Assembly (NCBI RefSeq): GCF_025666195.1
Contig: NZ_CP102592.1
Location: forward strand, 1,116,001 to 1,180,000
Reading direction: 5' to 3'
Source: Xanthomonas sp. CFBP 8443
GTDB lineage: Bacteria > Pseudomonadota > Gammaproteobacteria > Xanthomonadales > Xanthomonadaceae
Length of the DNA: 64,000 bases
Part shown: one piece after another, positions 9,203-17,869 of the stretch
How positions within the stretch are numbered: position 1 is the first letter of the stretch
How the letters are laid out: every line of letters starts with the position of its first letter
The notes under the pieces: model-generated
What the model was told of the DNA's origin: nothing
What the model saw: the letters and a program-made list of their open reading frames with translations, nothing else
Databases searched by the model: none
Program-made: the position numbers and the translations under genes

Positions 9203-11875
9203 ATGACCGGAAGTCTTGCTTGTCCATCGCATCGCCGGCCTGCCGCGATGCAGCGTCCGCTGGCGTTGTGGATCGCCTTGGCGTTGAGCGGCAGCGTGCA
9301 TGCACATGCGCAGCCGGCGCCTGCCGATGGCGCGTCCGCGGCGCCGCCCGCCGCCGCGCCAACGCTGGACACGGTGCAGGTCAAGGGCGTGCGCGGCAGC
9401 GTCGTCGATGCGATCGCGACCAAGCAGGCGCATGCCGAGATCAGCGATTCCATCGTCGCCGAGGACATCGGCAAGCTGCCGGACAACAGCGTGGCGGCGG
9501 CGCTGCAACGCGTGACTGGCGTGCAGGTCGCGCGCGCTGGCGCGGAGGTCGGGCAGGTGCTGGTGCGCGGCCTGCCGAACGTGGTCACCACGCTCGACGG
9601 TCGCAACGTGTTCACCACTGTCGGTCGCGACATCGAGCTGGCCGACGTGCCTACCGAACTGCTGCGCAGCGTCGATGTATACAAGACCACCGGTGCGCAG
9701 TTCCAGGAAGGCGGCATCGCCGGCGTGGTGGACGTGCACCTGCGAAGGCCGTTCGATTTCGAGGAGGACAGCACCATCGCCGGCAGCGTCAGCGCGCTGC
9801 GCGGCGACCAGGCCGGCAAGACCGTGCCCAACGGCAGCCTGACCCTCAGCGAGCGCTGGGACACCGGGCATGGCCGCATGGGCGTGATGGGCAGCGTGGC
9901 CTATCAGCGGCGCCCGTACCAGGAGTCCAATTCGATCTACGGCACCTACGACCTGAAGCCCAATCCGCTCGATCCGGGCCAGCGGATCTACGTGCCCTAC
10001 AGCGCCGGCGGGCTGATGGCGCGCGGCGACCGCGAGCGCAAGTCGGCCAACCTGTCATTCCAGTGGGCGCCGAGCGAGCGCAGCGAGGTGTATCTGGATG
10101 CGCTGTACATCGGCTACGGCAACCGGCCGCAGGTGAACTACTGGCTCCCGTTCCCCGGCCTGGCCACGGCCGAGAACACGCGCTCGCTGAGCCTGCGCCC
10201 GGGCACTGCGGTGCTAGATGGACTGGAAGCCAGCGACATGCGGACGCTGTCCAGCACCCAGGCGCACAAGAACGCCTCCGATACCTATCAGGCGGCGCTG
10301 GGCGGGCGCTGGAACAACGACAAGGTGAAGCTGAGCACCGAGCTGGCCTACACCTACAGCACCGCCGACAATCGCGCCTTCACCCTGGACGTGGAGACGC
10401 TGGCGCCGCTGCTGCACCTGCGCTCCGGCCGCGGCGCGCCGGCGACCTGGATCACCCAGGCCGACGGCAGCGCCTACGACGCCACCGCGCCCGGCAACTG
10501 GACCTTGCGCCAGTACTACGACAGCTGGAACGAGCAGAAGGGCGAGGAGTGGGCGTGGCGCGGCGACGCCAACATCGCGTTGGACACCGGTCCGCTGCAA
10601 TCGCTGGACGTCGGCCTGCGCGCGAGCCGGCGCAGCGCGACCAATCGGTCCGGCGACACCGGCGCACGCGACAACGTGACCGGCACGCCGATCCTGCTCG
10701 GCGACGTGCCCGGCCTGGCCTCGGTGACGCCGGGCAACATGCTCGACGGCGCGCGCGATTTCGGCACCGACCGCTGGGCCTCGGCCAACCAGGATTTCCT
10801 GCTGCAACGCAGCGCCTACCTGCGCACGCTGATGGGGCACTCGGCCACGCGCCCGGACGCCGATCCGGCGTTGTTCTTCGACGATCGCGAGGACAACTAC
10901 GCCGCGTACGCGCAACTGAACTATGGCTTCGCGCTTGGCCCGGTGCCGGTGGACGGGCGCATCGGCGTGCGCGCCACGCGCCTGGATTCCACGCTGCGCG
11001 GCACGCAGCCGCGCGACGGCGTGTCCGGCCCGGTGCAGATCGACCGGCGCACCGACAAGGTGCTGCCGAACTACAGCGCCAACCTGTCGCTGCGCGAGAA
11101 CCTGATGCTGCGCCTGGCCGGCAGCACCACCATCACTCGGCCGGAGTTCGCCGATCTCAATCCGCAGCTGGCCCTGTACGAGTCCACCGACTCGCTGCCG
11201 GCGCGCGGCGGCGGCGGCAACCCGCAGTTGCGCCCGGTGGAGTCGCGCAACGCTGACCTGTCGCTGGAGTGGTACTTCCGCCCGGGTTCGTTGCTGTCGC
11301 TGGCCGCCTTCCATCGCGACATCGACGGCTACATCCAGACCTATGCGGCCGACGAGACCATCGACGGGACCACCTATTCGATCAGTCGCCCGCGCAACAC
11401 CGGCAAGGGCACGCTGAAGGGCGTGGAGGCGGGCTATACGCAGTTCTACGATTTCCTGCCGGGGTGGCTGTCCGGGTTCGGCACCCAGCTCAACTACACC
11501 TACATCGACGCCGAGGCCGATTCGCCCGACGGCATCAGCCAGCCGCTGACCAACGTGTCGAAGAATGCGTACAACGTCATCCTGATGTACGAGTACCAGC
11601 GCTTTTCCGCGCGTGCCGCCTACAACTGGCGCAACCGCTACGCAGTGAGCTTCAACAGCTCCGGCGACCAGCCCGAGCAGATCTACCATGGCCCGGAGAA
11701 GTGGCTGGACGTGGCCCTGAACTATGAGCTCAGCGAGCGCCTGACGGTGTTCGCCGAGGCGACCAACCTGCTCGGGACCACCACCTACAACTACTTCGGC
11801 GAGCGCAGCACGTTCCCGCGCGAGGTGGCGTCGCCGGAGCGCACCTACACGCTCGGGTTGCGCTTCCGGCTGTAG
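9203..11875 (+). CDS. TonB-dependent receptor (Xanthomonas/Caulobacter type), probably for maltodextrin
   Basis: An 890-residue outer-membrane active transporter. A signal peptide (LALWIALALSGSVHAHAQ) is followed by the TonB-box region and plug domain: DTVQVKGVRGSVVDAIATKQ, AEISDSIVAEDIGKLPDNSV and ALQRVTGVQVARAGAEVGQV. The 22-stranded barrel follows and ends in YTLGLRFRL. This plug signature belongs to the large TonB-dependent receptor family of xanthomonads and Caulobacter (TIGR01782 type) that takes up carbohydrates. ATG 9203 has a strong AGGAGG 4 bp upstream; an internal ATG at 9248 would give a tighter signal peptide. The neighbouring divergent alpha-amylase suggests maltodextrin as cargo. 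The C-terminus ends in Leu, not the usual Phe. Confidence 0.9.
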   Translation: MTGSLACPSHRRPAAMQRPLALWIALALSGSVHAHAQPAPADGASAAPPAAAPTLDTVQVKGVRGSVVDAIATKQAHAEISDSIVAEDIGKLPDNSVAAALQRVTGVQVARAGAEVGQVLVRGLPNVVTTLDGRNVFTTVGRDIELADVPTELLRSVDVYKTTGAQFQEGGIAGVVDVHLRRPFDFEEDSTIAGSVSALRGDQAGKTVPNGSLTLSERWDTGHGRMGVMGSVAYQRRPYQESNSIYGTYDLKPNPLDPGQRIYVPYSAGGLMARGDRERKSANLSFQWAPSERSEVYLDALYIGYGNRPQVNYWLPFPGLATAENTRSLSLRPGTAVLDGLEASDMRTLSSTQAHKNASDTYQAALGGRWNNDKVKLSTELAYTYSTADNRAFTLDVETLAPLLHLRSGRGAPATWITQADGSAYDATAPGNWTLRQYYDSWNEQKGEEWAWRGDANIALDTGPLQSLDVGLRASRRSATNRSGDTGARDNVTGTPILLGDVPGLASVTPGNMLDGARDFGTDRWASANQDFLLQRSAYLRTLMGHSATRPDADPALFFDDREDNYAAYAQLNYGFALGPVPVDGRIGVRATRLDSTLRGTQPRDGVSGPVQIDRRTDKVLPNYSANLSLRENLMLRLAGSTTITRPEFADLNPQLALYESTDSLPARGGGGNPQLRPVESRNADLSLEWYFRPGSLLSLAAFHRDIDGYIQTYAADETIDGTTYSISRPRNTGKGTLKGVEAGYTQFYDFLPGWLSGFGTQLNYTYIDAEADSPDGISQPLTNVSKNAYNVILMYEYQRFSARAAYNWRNRYAVSFNSSGDQPEQIYHGPEKWLDVALNYELSERLTVFAEATNLLGTTTYNYFGERSTFPREVASPERTYTLGLRFRL

Positions 11876-11994
11876 GGCATGGTGGTGGGATGCGCGCCGC
11901 ATGCAGGGCGATGGCGCGTCGCGCCGCGATGCACGCGCTGCGGCGCTGCACGGTGCTAAAGTCGTCCGCCTCACTGCACACGTGGAGCCGCACG

Positions 11995-12915
11995 ATGACA
12001 TCCGACGCCTTCTACCCGATCGGTACGCCCGGCACGCCCTGGGGGCCTGCGGAAAGGGCGGCATGGCTGTCGCGGCAGCAGCGCCAGCGCAGCTACCAGG
12101 ACGATGTGGTGGCGGCGATCGAGCAGCTGCGTGGGCAACTGGATGTCGTGGACTACGGGGTGGTGGCGTACGCGCAGGAGCGCTACCCGCTGCTGGCGCT
12201 GCGCAGCCGCGGATGGGACGACGCGCTGCCGTGCATGCTGGTGACCGGCGGCGTGCACGGCTACGAGACCAGTGGCGTGCACGGCGCGCTGCAGTTCGCG
12301 CGCCAGCATGCGGCCGATTACGCCGGTCGCGCCAACCTGCTGGTGGCGCCGTGCGTGAGTCCGTGGGCCTACGAGCGGATCCATCGCTGGAACGCGGACG
12401 CGATCGATCCGAACCGGTCGTTCCGCGAAGACAGCCCGGCGCAGGAGTCGGCCGCGCTGCTGCGGCTGGTCGCGCCGCTGCGTGGGCGGATCGCGATGCA
12501 CATCGACCTGCACGAGACCACCGACAGCGACGAGTCCGAATTCCGGCCGGCGCTGGCCGCGCGCGATGGTGTCGCCTACGAGCCCGATGGCATTCCCGAC
12601 GGCTTCTACCTGGTCGACGACAGCGAGAATCCACAACCGGCGTTCCAGCAGGCGGTGATCGCGGCAGTGGAGCAGGTGACGCATATCGCGCCGGCCGATG
12701 CCGAGGGCAAGATCATCGGCTCGCCGGTGGTGGCGCATGGCGTCATCCGCTACCCGATGAAGAAGCTGGGGTTGTGTGCGGGCATCAGCGACGCGCGCTA
12801 CACCACGACCACCGAGGTCTATCCCGACAGTCCGAGCGCCACGCCCGAGCAGTGCAATGCCGCACAGGTGGCGGCGGTTCGCGCGGCGATCGACTATGCG
12901 TTGGCGCATCCGTAG
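11995..12915 (+). CDS. M14-type metallocarboxypeptidase/aspartoacylase-like protein
   Basis: A 306-residue zinc hydrolase. The zinc site is visible as H88-G-Y-E91 (HxxE) and His169/His173 in HIDLHE. The substrate motif DPNRSF (138-143) and TTTTEVYPDS with the probable catalytic Glu complete the M14 pattern. No signal peptide, so cytoplasmic; likely substrates are small peptides or N-acyl amino acids. ATG 11995 is chosen because the in-frame sequence upstream of it is Arg/Ala-rich and unlike the family. It follows the receptor by 119 bp and may or may not be co-transcribed. Specific substrate unknown. Confidence 0.8.
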   Translation: MTSDAFYPIGTPGTPWGPAERAAWLSRQQRQRSYQDDVVAAIEQLRGQLDVVDYGVVAYAQERYPLLALRSRGWDDALPCMLVTGGVHGYETSGVHGALQFARQHAADYAGRANLLVAPCVSPWAYERIHRWNADAIDPNRSFREDSPAQESAALLRLVAPLRGRIAMHIDLHETTDSDESEFRPALAARDGVAYEPDGIPDGFYLVDDSENPQPAFQQAVIAAVEQVTHIAPADAEGKIIGSPVVAHGVIRYPMKKLGLCAGISDARYTTTTEVYPDSPSATPEQCNAAQVAAVRAAIDYALAHP

Positions 12916-13044
12916 TCGGTGCCGCCTGCGCGATGCCGGGCGTGCGCGGCGGCTTGTCCGCGTGCAATGGCGCGCCACGCGGTGAAGCATTGATCCGCGT
13001 CTATGCCAAGTCCGACACCGCGCCATGACGGTCTTCTGTTCTTC

Positions 13045-13107
13045 GTAGGAGGGGTTTCAATCCCGACGTCTTGCCGATAAAGCGTCGGAGTTGAAACTCC
13101 TCCTGCA
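13045..13107. repeat. REP-type inverted repeat
   Basis: GTAGGAGGGGTTTCAATCCC and GGAGTTGAAACTCCTCCTGC face each other around a GACGTCTTGCCGATAAAGC centre. It lies in the 325-bp gap between the M14 and DUF3228-type genes, which otherwise shows no gene or clear promoter. This copy uses TTTCAA instead of CTTCAG, a variant of the window's common element. Confidence 0.75.
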
Positions 13108-13240
13108 GAAGCACGGGCAAAAAGGCGGTGGCGATCGGAATCGATGCCGTACCGACCGCCGCATGGCCATGCAGTTGTCCACGGTGTCCATCAGCTGCCG
13201 AGCACGCTACGCTAGCTCGCTCCTCGTGCCCACAGCCGCC

Positions 13241-13798
13241 ATGTCCATCGTCCTCACCCCCTTCGCCCGCACCCGCCTGTTCCCGCGCGACGCGCGCCGC
13301 AACGCGATCCAGGACTGCACGCCGGAACAGTTCGAGCGCCAGCTCAACGACGCCATGCCGCTCCGGGTGCTGGACGGCTACGCGCCGTTCTGCAAGTTGC
13401 ACGTGCATCGCAACTGGACGTCCACCCGCTGCCTGACCGTGCCGATCACCGAGGCCAATCGCCACCTGCTGCGTTCCGGCTACGAAGCGCGCAGCAGGGA
13501 GGAGTTGCCGGTGCTGGTGCGCTGGTTCGAAGGCGTCGAGCCGCCGGTCGCCACGTACCTGCTGCCGATCCTCTACAGCCGCGAGCAATTGGCGCGCGAA
13601 GGCGCACCGATCGAGGCCGAGTGGGGCGTGGTCGGCTGCCTCTATACGGCCGAGCCGCAGGAGATCCCGATGGCGCCGATCACCATGCTGCGCAACGCGC
13701 TGGGCGTGGAGGAGGGCGGCTCGGGCGTGGCGCTGGACCGCGAGGCCTACCGGCGCAGCGTGGCGTTCTGGGAGCGCAACGCGAACTGGCGGCCTTAG
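13241..13798 (+). CDS. DUF3228-type protein
   Basis: A 185-residue soluble protein. SIVLTPFARTRLFPRDARRN at the N-terminus and the central RSREELPVLVRWFEGVEPP agree with my memory of the DUF3228 family, whose function is unknown. A central beta-rich part follows (ATYLLPILYSREQL, EWGVVGCLYTAEP), and the protein ends PMAPITMLRNALGVEEGGSG. No signal peptide or membrane segment. ATG 13241 is chosen; frames further upstream run into the hairpin repeat. Convergent with the GH27 gene 84 bp away. No functional link with its neighbours is visible. Confidence 0.65.
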   Translation: MSIVLTPFARTRLFPRDARRNAIQDCTPEQFERQLNDAMPLRVLDGYAPFCKLHVHRNWTSTRCLTVPITEANRHLLRSGYEARSREELPVLVRWFEGVEPPVATYLLPILYSREQLAREGAPIEAEWGVVGCLYTAEPQEIPMAPITMLRNALGVEEGGSGVALDREAYRRSVAFWERNANWRP

Positions 13799-13882
13799 CC
13801 GCGTGCCGGCGTCGCAGTAGCGAGCGGGTGCGCGATTGCCAGCGGCCCGCCGTCGACAGGCGCAAGCTCGCCGCAAGCGCGC

Positions 13883-15727
13883 TCAGCGCAGCACGGGATT
13901 CGCCCAGACCACCAGCGGCGGCAACGCGCCGGCCGGCACTGCGTCGGCCGCGGCGACCAGCTCGAGCACGCCGACGTTGCCGATCGGCAGTTCGACGGCG
14001 ACTGCCGCATCGCCGCTGCGCATCGGCGCGCTTTCGTACAGGAGCCTGGCGTCGCCGTAGATGCGGAACACGGTCCTGCCGGTGCCGCGCGCGGCGCTGT
14101 CCTGCAGCCCGATCGAGGTGCTGAACTTGGAGAACTCGCCGCGGGTGAGGATTTCCAGCCGCGAATCGGCATGGGCGCCGATGCCGTATGCGTATGCGCT
14201 GCCGGCGATCTTCAGCGGCTGGCCGTATGGCGTGACGTCGGCGCGCGGCGTGCCGGAGGCGGCGTCCAGCGCGGTGGCGTAGCTCGGCAGGCCATCGGCG
14301 GCGACATGGATGCGCCCGGTCATTTCGCTCAGCAGGGTCGCGTCCGCTTCGACCGGCGTGCCCTTGACCTTGAGCATCACCGCGGCATGCGGCGCCAGCG
14401 AATAGCGCAGCGGGCCCTGGCGCGACGGCAGGTCGCGGCGGCGCCACAGATCGCGCACCGCCAGTGGCGTGCCGGCCGCCAGCTTCATCTGCCGCGCATC
14501 GACCTGCGCCACGGCCGCGGTGTCGCCGCGATTGAACAGCAGCACCGCGCGTTCGCCGCGCGCGGTCAGCGGCTTGACCAGTACCTGCACCGGCGCAGCG
14601 TCGACCACCAGCGTGGCCTGGTTGCCGGCCGCATCCTGGTTGACCGCGATCACCTCGGGATTGCGCAGCAGTTCGATCAGCGGGTCCGGCGCGCGGGTCA
14701 GGTCGAACCCCAGCAGCAGCGGTGCGGACAGCATCGCCCACAGCGAGAAATGGGTGCGCGCTTCGGTCAGGTGCGCGGCGTCGAACGCGCCCAGGCCGAC
14801 CGCCAGCATGTCCGGATCGTTCCAGCGGCCCGGGCCGGCGTACAGCTCGCGCCGCGAGGCCGAATCGAAGTTGTGCAGCATGCTGTCCCAGGTCGGCTCG
14901 ATGTCCGGACTGGTGCGCCACAGGTGGCCGTAGCTGCCGCCCCAGTCGCGCACGCCGGCCTCGCCCCATGGGCAGATCGACAGCACGTAGTCGTTGTCGG
15001 GATTCAACGCGGCCAGCAGCCGGCCGATGCGCGCGTAGTGCGTCTCCAGCGCATCGCGGTCGCTGCGCACGGCGTCGCCGCGCACGATCAGCGGGCGCAA
15101 CGCGCGCTGGCCGGATTCGCGCACCGGCACGCTGTCGGCAGCGAAGTCGGCCAGGCCGCAGGCGTCCACCTTCAGGTAGTCGAAGCCCCAGTCCTGGAAC
15201 ATGGTCTTCAGGTCCGAGGCTTCGAAGCCCTGCAAGCCGATCTCACGCTCGGCCACGCTGCCCACCGGCAGGTTGGGACTGGTGCGGTCGAACGCCTGCG
15301 AGCAGGCGTTGCGTCCGGCGTCGGTGTACAGACCGGCCTTGAAGCCGCGGGCATGCAATCCATCGGTCCAGGCGCGGAAGCTGGTGCCGCCCTCGCCGGT
15401 CCTGGCGATGGGGAACATCGAGGTGCGGATCGCGATCTCGCCGCTGGCGCGCCGCTGCAACCACCAGCCGTCGTCGATGTTGATGTAGCGGTAGCCGGCC
15501 TGCTGCAGGCCGCGGCGCTGGATGGCGTCGACCACCGACAGGATCCGCGCCTGGTCGACGTCGGTGCGGAAGGCGTTCCACGGATTCCAGCCCATCGGCG
15601 GGGTGGCGGCCGCGCCGTGGCCGTACACGCTGAAACGGCCGCTGGGTTGCAGGGCGTCGGGGCGCTGCGCCGCGCTCGCGGCGGCGGCGAGGGTGCAGAG
15701 CAGAGCGGCCAGCAGCGGGCGTTTCAT
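13883..15727 (-). CDS. Exported GH27 alpha-galactosidase with C-terminal NPCBM-like domain
   Basis: A 614-residue glycosidase releasing terminal alpha-D-galactose (or alpha-GalNAc). Signal peptide MKRPLLAALLCTLAAAASAA. The GH27 barrel has MGWNPWNAF (45-53), NIDDGWW (83-89), DYLKVDACG with nucleophile Asp188, WRTSPDI with acid/base Asp275, and GRWNDPDML. A beta-sandwich follows, then an NPCBM-type module (about 470-610; YAYGIGAHADSRLEI, FSKFSTSIGLQD) that probably binds galactosides. It is the last gene of the minus-strand run; the kinase stop lies 37 bp upstream of its ATG. The run with amino-sugar enzymes makes alpha-GalNAc release a real alternative to plain galactose. Confidence 0.92.
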   Translation of the reverse strand: MKRPLLAALLCTLAAAASAAQRPDALQPSGRFSVYGHGAAATPPMGWNPWNAFRTDVDQARILSVVDAIQRRGLQQAGYRYINIDDGWWLQRRASGEIAIRTSMFPIARTGEGGTSFRAWTDGLHARGFKAGLYTDAGRNACSQAFDRTSPNLPVGSVAEREIGLQGFEASDLKTMFQDWGFDYLKVDACGLADFAADSVPVRESGQRALRPLIVRGDAVRSDRDALETHYARIGRLLAALNPDNDYVLSICPWGEAGVRDWGGSYGHLWRTSPDIEPTWDSMLHNFDSASRRELYAGPGRWNDPDMLAVGLGAFDAAHLTEARTHFSLWAMLSAPLLLGFDLTRAPDPLIELLRNPEVIAVNQDAAGNQATLVVDAAPVQVLVKPLTARGERAVLLFNRGDTAAVAQVDARQMKLAAGTPLAVRDLWRRRDLPSRQGPLRYSLAPHAAVMLKVKGTPVEADATLLSEMTGRIHVAADGLPSYATALDAASGTPRADVTPYGQPLKIAGSAYAYGIGAHADSRLEILTRGEFSKFSTSIGLQDSAARGTGRTVFRIYGDARLLYESAPMRSGDAAVAVELPIGNVGVLELVAAADAVPAGALPPLVVWANPVLR

Positions 15728-15764
15728 TGGCGTGTCCTTGGTGGTTGGCGTCCGCAGCGGTGCT

Positions 15765-16712
15765 TCAGCGGGATGGAATGGCGGCCAGTTGCCGCGCGTA
15801 GAGCGCGGCCCCGTAGTGCGGCGCGTGCAAGGGCGCGCGCAGTTCGAAGCCGCGAGCGGCCGCGCCCAGCGCCAGCCGGAACGGGCGCATCAACAGATCG
15901 CCGGCGCTGAACGCGCCGCCGGAATACGACACCGGCACCGGCTCGCCGGGGTCGAATCCGAGCGCGCCGTGCAACGCCACCGCGATCGCCGCCAGCTCGC
16001 GGCCGGCGTGTTCGAAGATCGCCGCGGCCACCGCGTCGCCCGCCTGCGCGGCGCGCGAGACCAGCGGCGACAGCCTGGCCAGGTCGCCGCGGGTGCCTAC
16101 GCCTTCGCCGTAGACGTGCGCGCAGATGTCCAGGTCGTGCCGGCCCAGTTGGAAATGCTCGCGCAGCAGCGCATGCAGCGGACCGCGCGGCAGACGCCCG
16201 TCGCTCATGCGCGAGAACGCGTTCAGGCCCTGGATCGCGATCCAGTAGGCCGAGCCTTCGTCGGAGAACGCCTCGCCCCAGCCGCCGCAGCGCGCGGCGG
16301 CGGCGCCGCGCCGGCCGTAGCCCATCGAGCCGGTGCCGGCGATGATGTTGATGCCGTCGGCGCAGGCCAGCGAGCCGGCCCAGCCGCAGACCATGTCGTT
16401 GTCGCAGGCGTAGCGGTCGTGGCCCAGCACCTGCGCCGGGATGCCCTGCAGCGCGGCGGTGGCGCGGCTGTCCTCGCCGTAGGCGGGCAGCCCGAAGAAG
16501 GCCTGCGCGATATCGGCCGGGCTAAGCTGCAACTGGCCGAGCAGCTGGCCGATGCCGTCGGCCAGGGTGGCCCGGACGCCGTCCAGGCCCACCTGCGGGT
16601 GATAGGTGGTGCCCAGCTGCGCCTCGGCCAGCAAGACGCCGTTGGCGTTGATCGCGGCGAAGCGGGTCTTGCTGCCGCCGCCGTCGACGCCGAGGTAGAG
16701 CGCTGCGCTCAT
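15765..16712 (-). CDS. BadF/BadG-type sugar (amino-sugar) kinase
   Basis: A 315-residue ASKHA-fold ATPase of the N-acetylglucosamine kinase/glucosamine kinase branch. Visible: ATP phosphate loop GVDGGGSKT (8-16), sugar-site region ACDNDMVCGW, GTGSMGYGRRG, WGEAFSDEGSAYWI, and the adenosine-side VSYSGGAFSAG. Cytoplasmic. It should phosphorylate the sugar released by the neighbouring glycosidases. BadF-type kinases are known for GlcNAc and for free glucosamine, and the AgaS next door argues for a galactosamine-type substrate. ATG 16712 overlaps the agaS stop by 4 bp (ATGA), so translation is coupled. A GlcNAc-specific kinase cannot be excluded. Confidence 0.85.
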   Translation of the reverse strand: MSAALYLGVDGGGSKTRFAAINANGVLLAEAQLGTTYHPQVGLDGVRATLADGIGQLLGQLQLSPADIAQAFFGLPAYGEDSRATAALQGIPAQVLGHDRYACDNDMVCGWAGSLACADGINIIAGTGSMGYGRRGAAAARCGGWGEAFSDEGSAYWIAIQGLNAFSRMSDGRLPRGPLHALLREHFQLGRHDLDICAHVYGEGVGTRGDLARLSPLVSRAAQAGDAVAAAIFEHAGRELAAIAVALHGALGFDPGEPVPVSYSGGAFSAGDLLMRPFRLALGAAARGFELRAPLHAPHYGAALYARQLAAIPSR

Positions 16713-17869
16713 GCGTCCAACGCGTACAGACGCACGCCCTGCACGACGCGGTTGACCACCCCGGACGGATTCGGATTGTCCGGGGTCACGCCCATCGCGC
16801 GCGAGGTCAGGAACGCGAACAGCTGCGCGGCGGCGATGTACGGCCACAGCAGGTCCACGTCCGCGGCTGCGTGCATGCCGACAACTGCGAGCGTGTCCGC
16901 GTCCAGGCCCGGGCGCGGCTGCGCGGTGATCTCCACGACGCGGGCGGCGCAGCCGTCGCGGCGCAGTTCGTCGAGCAGGTCGTGATCGTAGCGGCGCGTG
17001 TAGGGGTCGTTGGACACGAATACCACCACCAGCGTGCGCGCGTTGACGAAGGTCTTCGGACCATGGCGAAACCCCAGCGGCGAGTCGTAGCAGGTAGCGA
17101 CCGCGCCGTTGGTGAGCTCGCCGAGCTTGAGCGTGGCCTCGCGCGCCAGGCCCTGCAGCAGGCCGCTGCCCAGGTACACCACGCGCTCGAAGCCGCCGCG
17201 CGAGAGCGTTTCCAGCAACGGCCGCGCATGCAGCAGCACCGCGTCGACGGCGCGGCCGATCGGGCCGATGCGGGCATCGAGCGCGCCGGCCGGCAGCAGC
17301 GCCGCCAGGGTCGCGTACATCATGCAGCTGAAGCTGGAGGTCATCGCGAAGCTGACGTCATGGGTTTCCTGCGGCAGCAGCAGGGTCATGGCCTTGGCCA
17401 CCGGCACGCGCGCCAGCGCGCCGTCGCGGTTGCAGGTCACCACCAGGTGGCGCACGTCGGCGACCAGCGCTTCGGCCAGGTCCACCGCGGCCAGGCTCTC
17501 GGGACTGTTGCCGGAGCGGCCGAAGGAGATCAGCAGCAGCGGCTGCGCCGGATCCAGGTACAGCTGCGGCGCGCAGACGATGTCGGTGGTGGGCACCGCG
17601 TCCACGCGCGCAGCCAGCACGCGGTCCAGCAGCGGCGCCAGGCACTGGCCGATGTAGGCGGAGGTGCCGGCGCCGGTGAGGATCACCCGCGCGCGCGGGT
17701 CGTCGGCGATCGGTGCGGCGAAGGCCTGCAGCTGCGCGTGCAGTTCGGCGACCAGCGCGTGGGTGCGTTCGAGCATGCGCGGCTGCTGCGCGATCTCGCG
17801 CGCGGTCCACAGCGCGCCGCTGGCGTCCAGTTCGGATTCGGCAATGCCGAGGGCATCAGGAGGGGTCAT
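16709..17869 (-). CDS. agaS: AgaS-type SIS-domain amino-sugar-phosphate deaminase/isomerase
   Basis: A 386-residue protein with two SIS domains. First: ILTGAGTSAYIG (63-74) and ISFGRSGNSPES (114-125). Second: YLGSGLLQGLAREATLKLGE and DSPLGFRHGPKT. Length and motifs fit AgaS (E. coli about 384 residues), which converts galactosamine-6-phosphate to tagatose-6-phosphate and ammonia. ATG 17869 overlaps the gatZ 3' end by 14 bp, and the stop overlaps the kinase start, so the three are co-translated. GlmS-like or FrlB-like activity is the alternative, but the gatZ neighbour makes the tagatose route most likely. Confidence 0.87.
   Translation of the reverse strand: MTPPDALGIAESELDASGALWTAREIAQQPRMLERTHALVAELHAQLQAFAAPIADDPRARVILTGAGTSAYIGQCLAPLLDRVLAARVDAVPTTDIVCAPQLYLDPAQPLLLISFGRSGNSPESLAAVDLAEALVADVRHLVVTCNRDGALARVPVAKAMTLLLPQETHDVSFAMTSSFSCMMYATLAALLPAGALDARIGPIGRAVDAVLLHARPLLETLSRGGFERVVYLGSGLLQGLAREATLKLGELTNGAVATCYDSPLGFRHGPKTFVNARTLVVVFVSNDPYTRRYDHDLLDELRRDGCAARVVEITAQPRPGLDADTLAVVGMHAAADVDLLWPYIAAAQLFAFLTSRAMGVTPDNPNPSGVVNRVVQGVRLYALDA

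Noticed and set aside
9203..9247. Alternative start for the amylase-linked receptor at ATG 9248
   Set aside because: It gives a neater signal peptide, but the strong AGGAGG precedes ATG 9203, so the longer start is kept with the alternative noted.
14171..15910. 580-codon open frame antisense to the GH27 gene
   Set aside because: Shadow composition, no recognised motif, and the GH27 catalytic residues on the opposite strand are complete.
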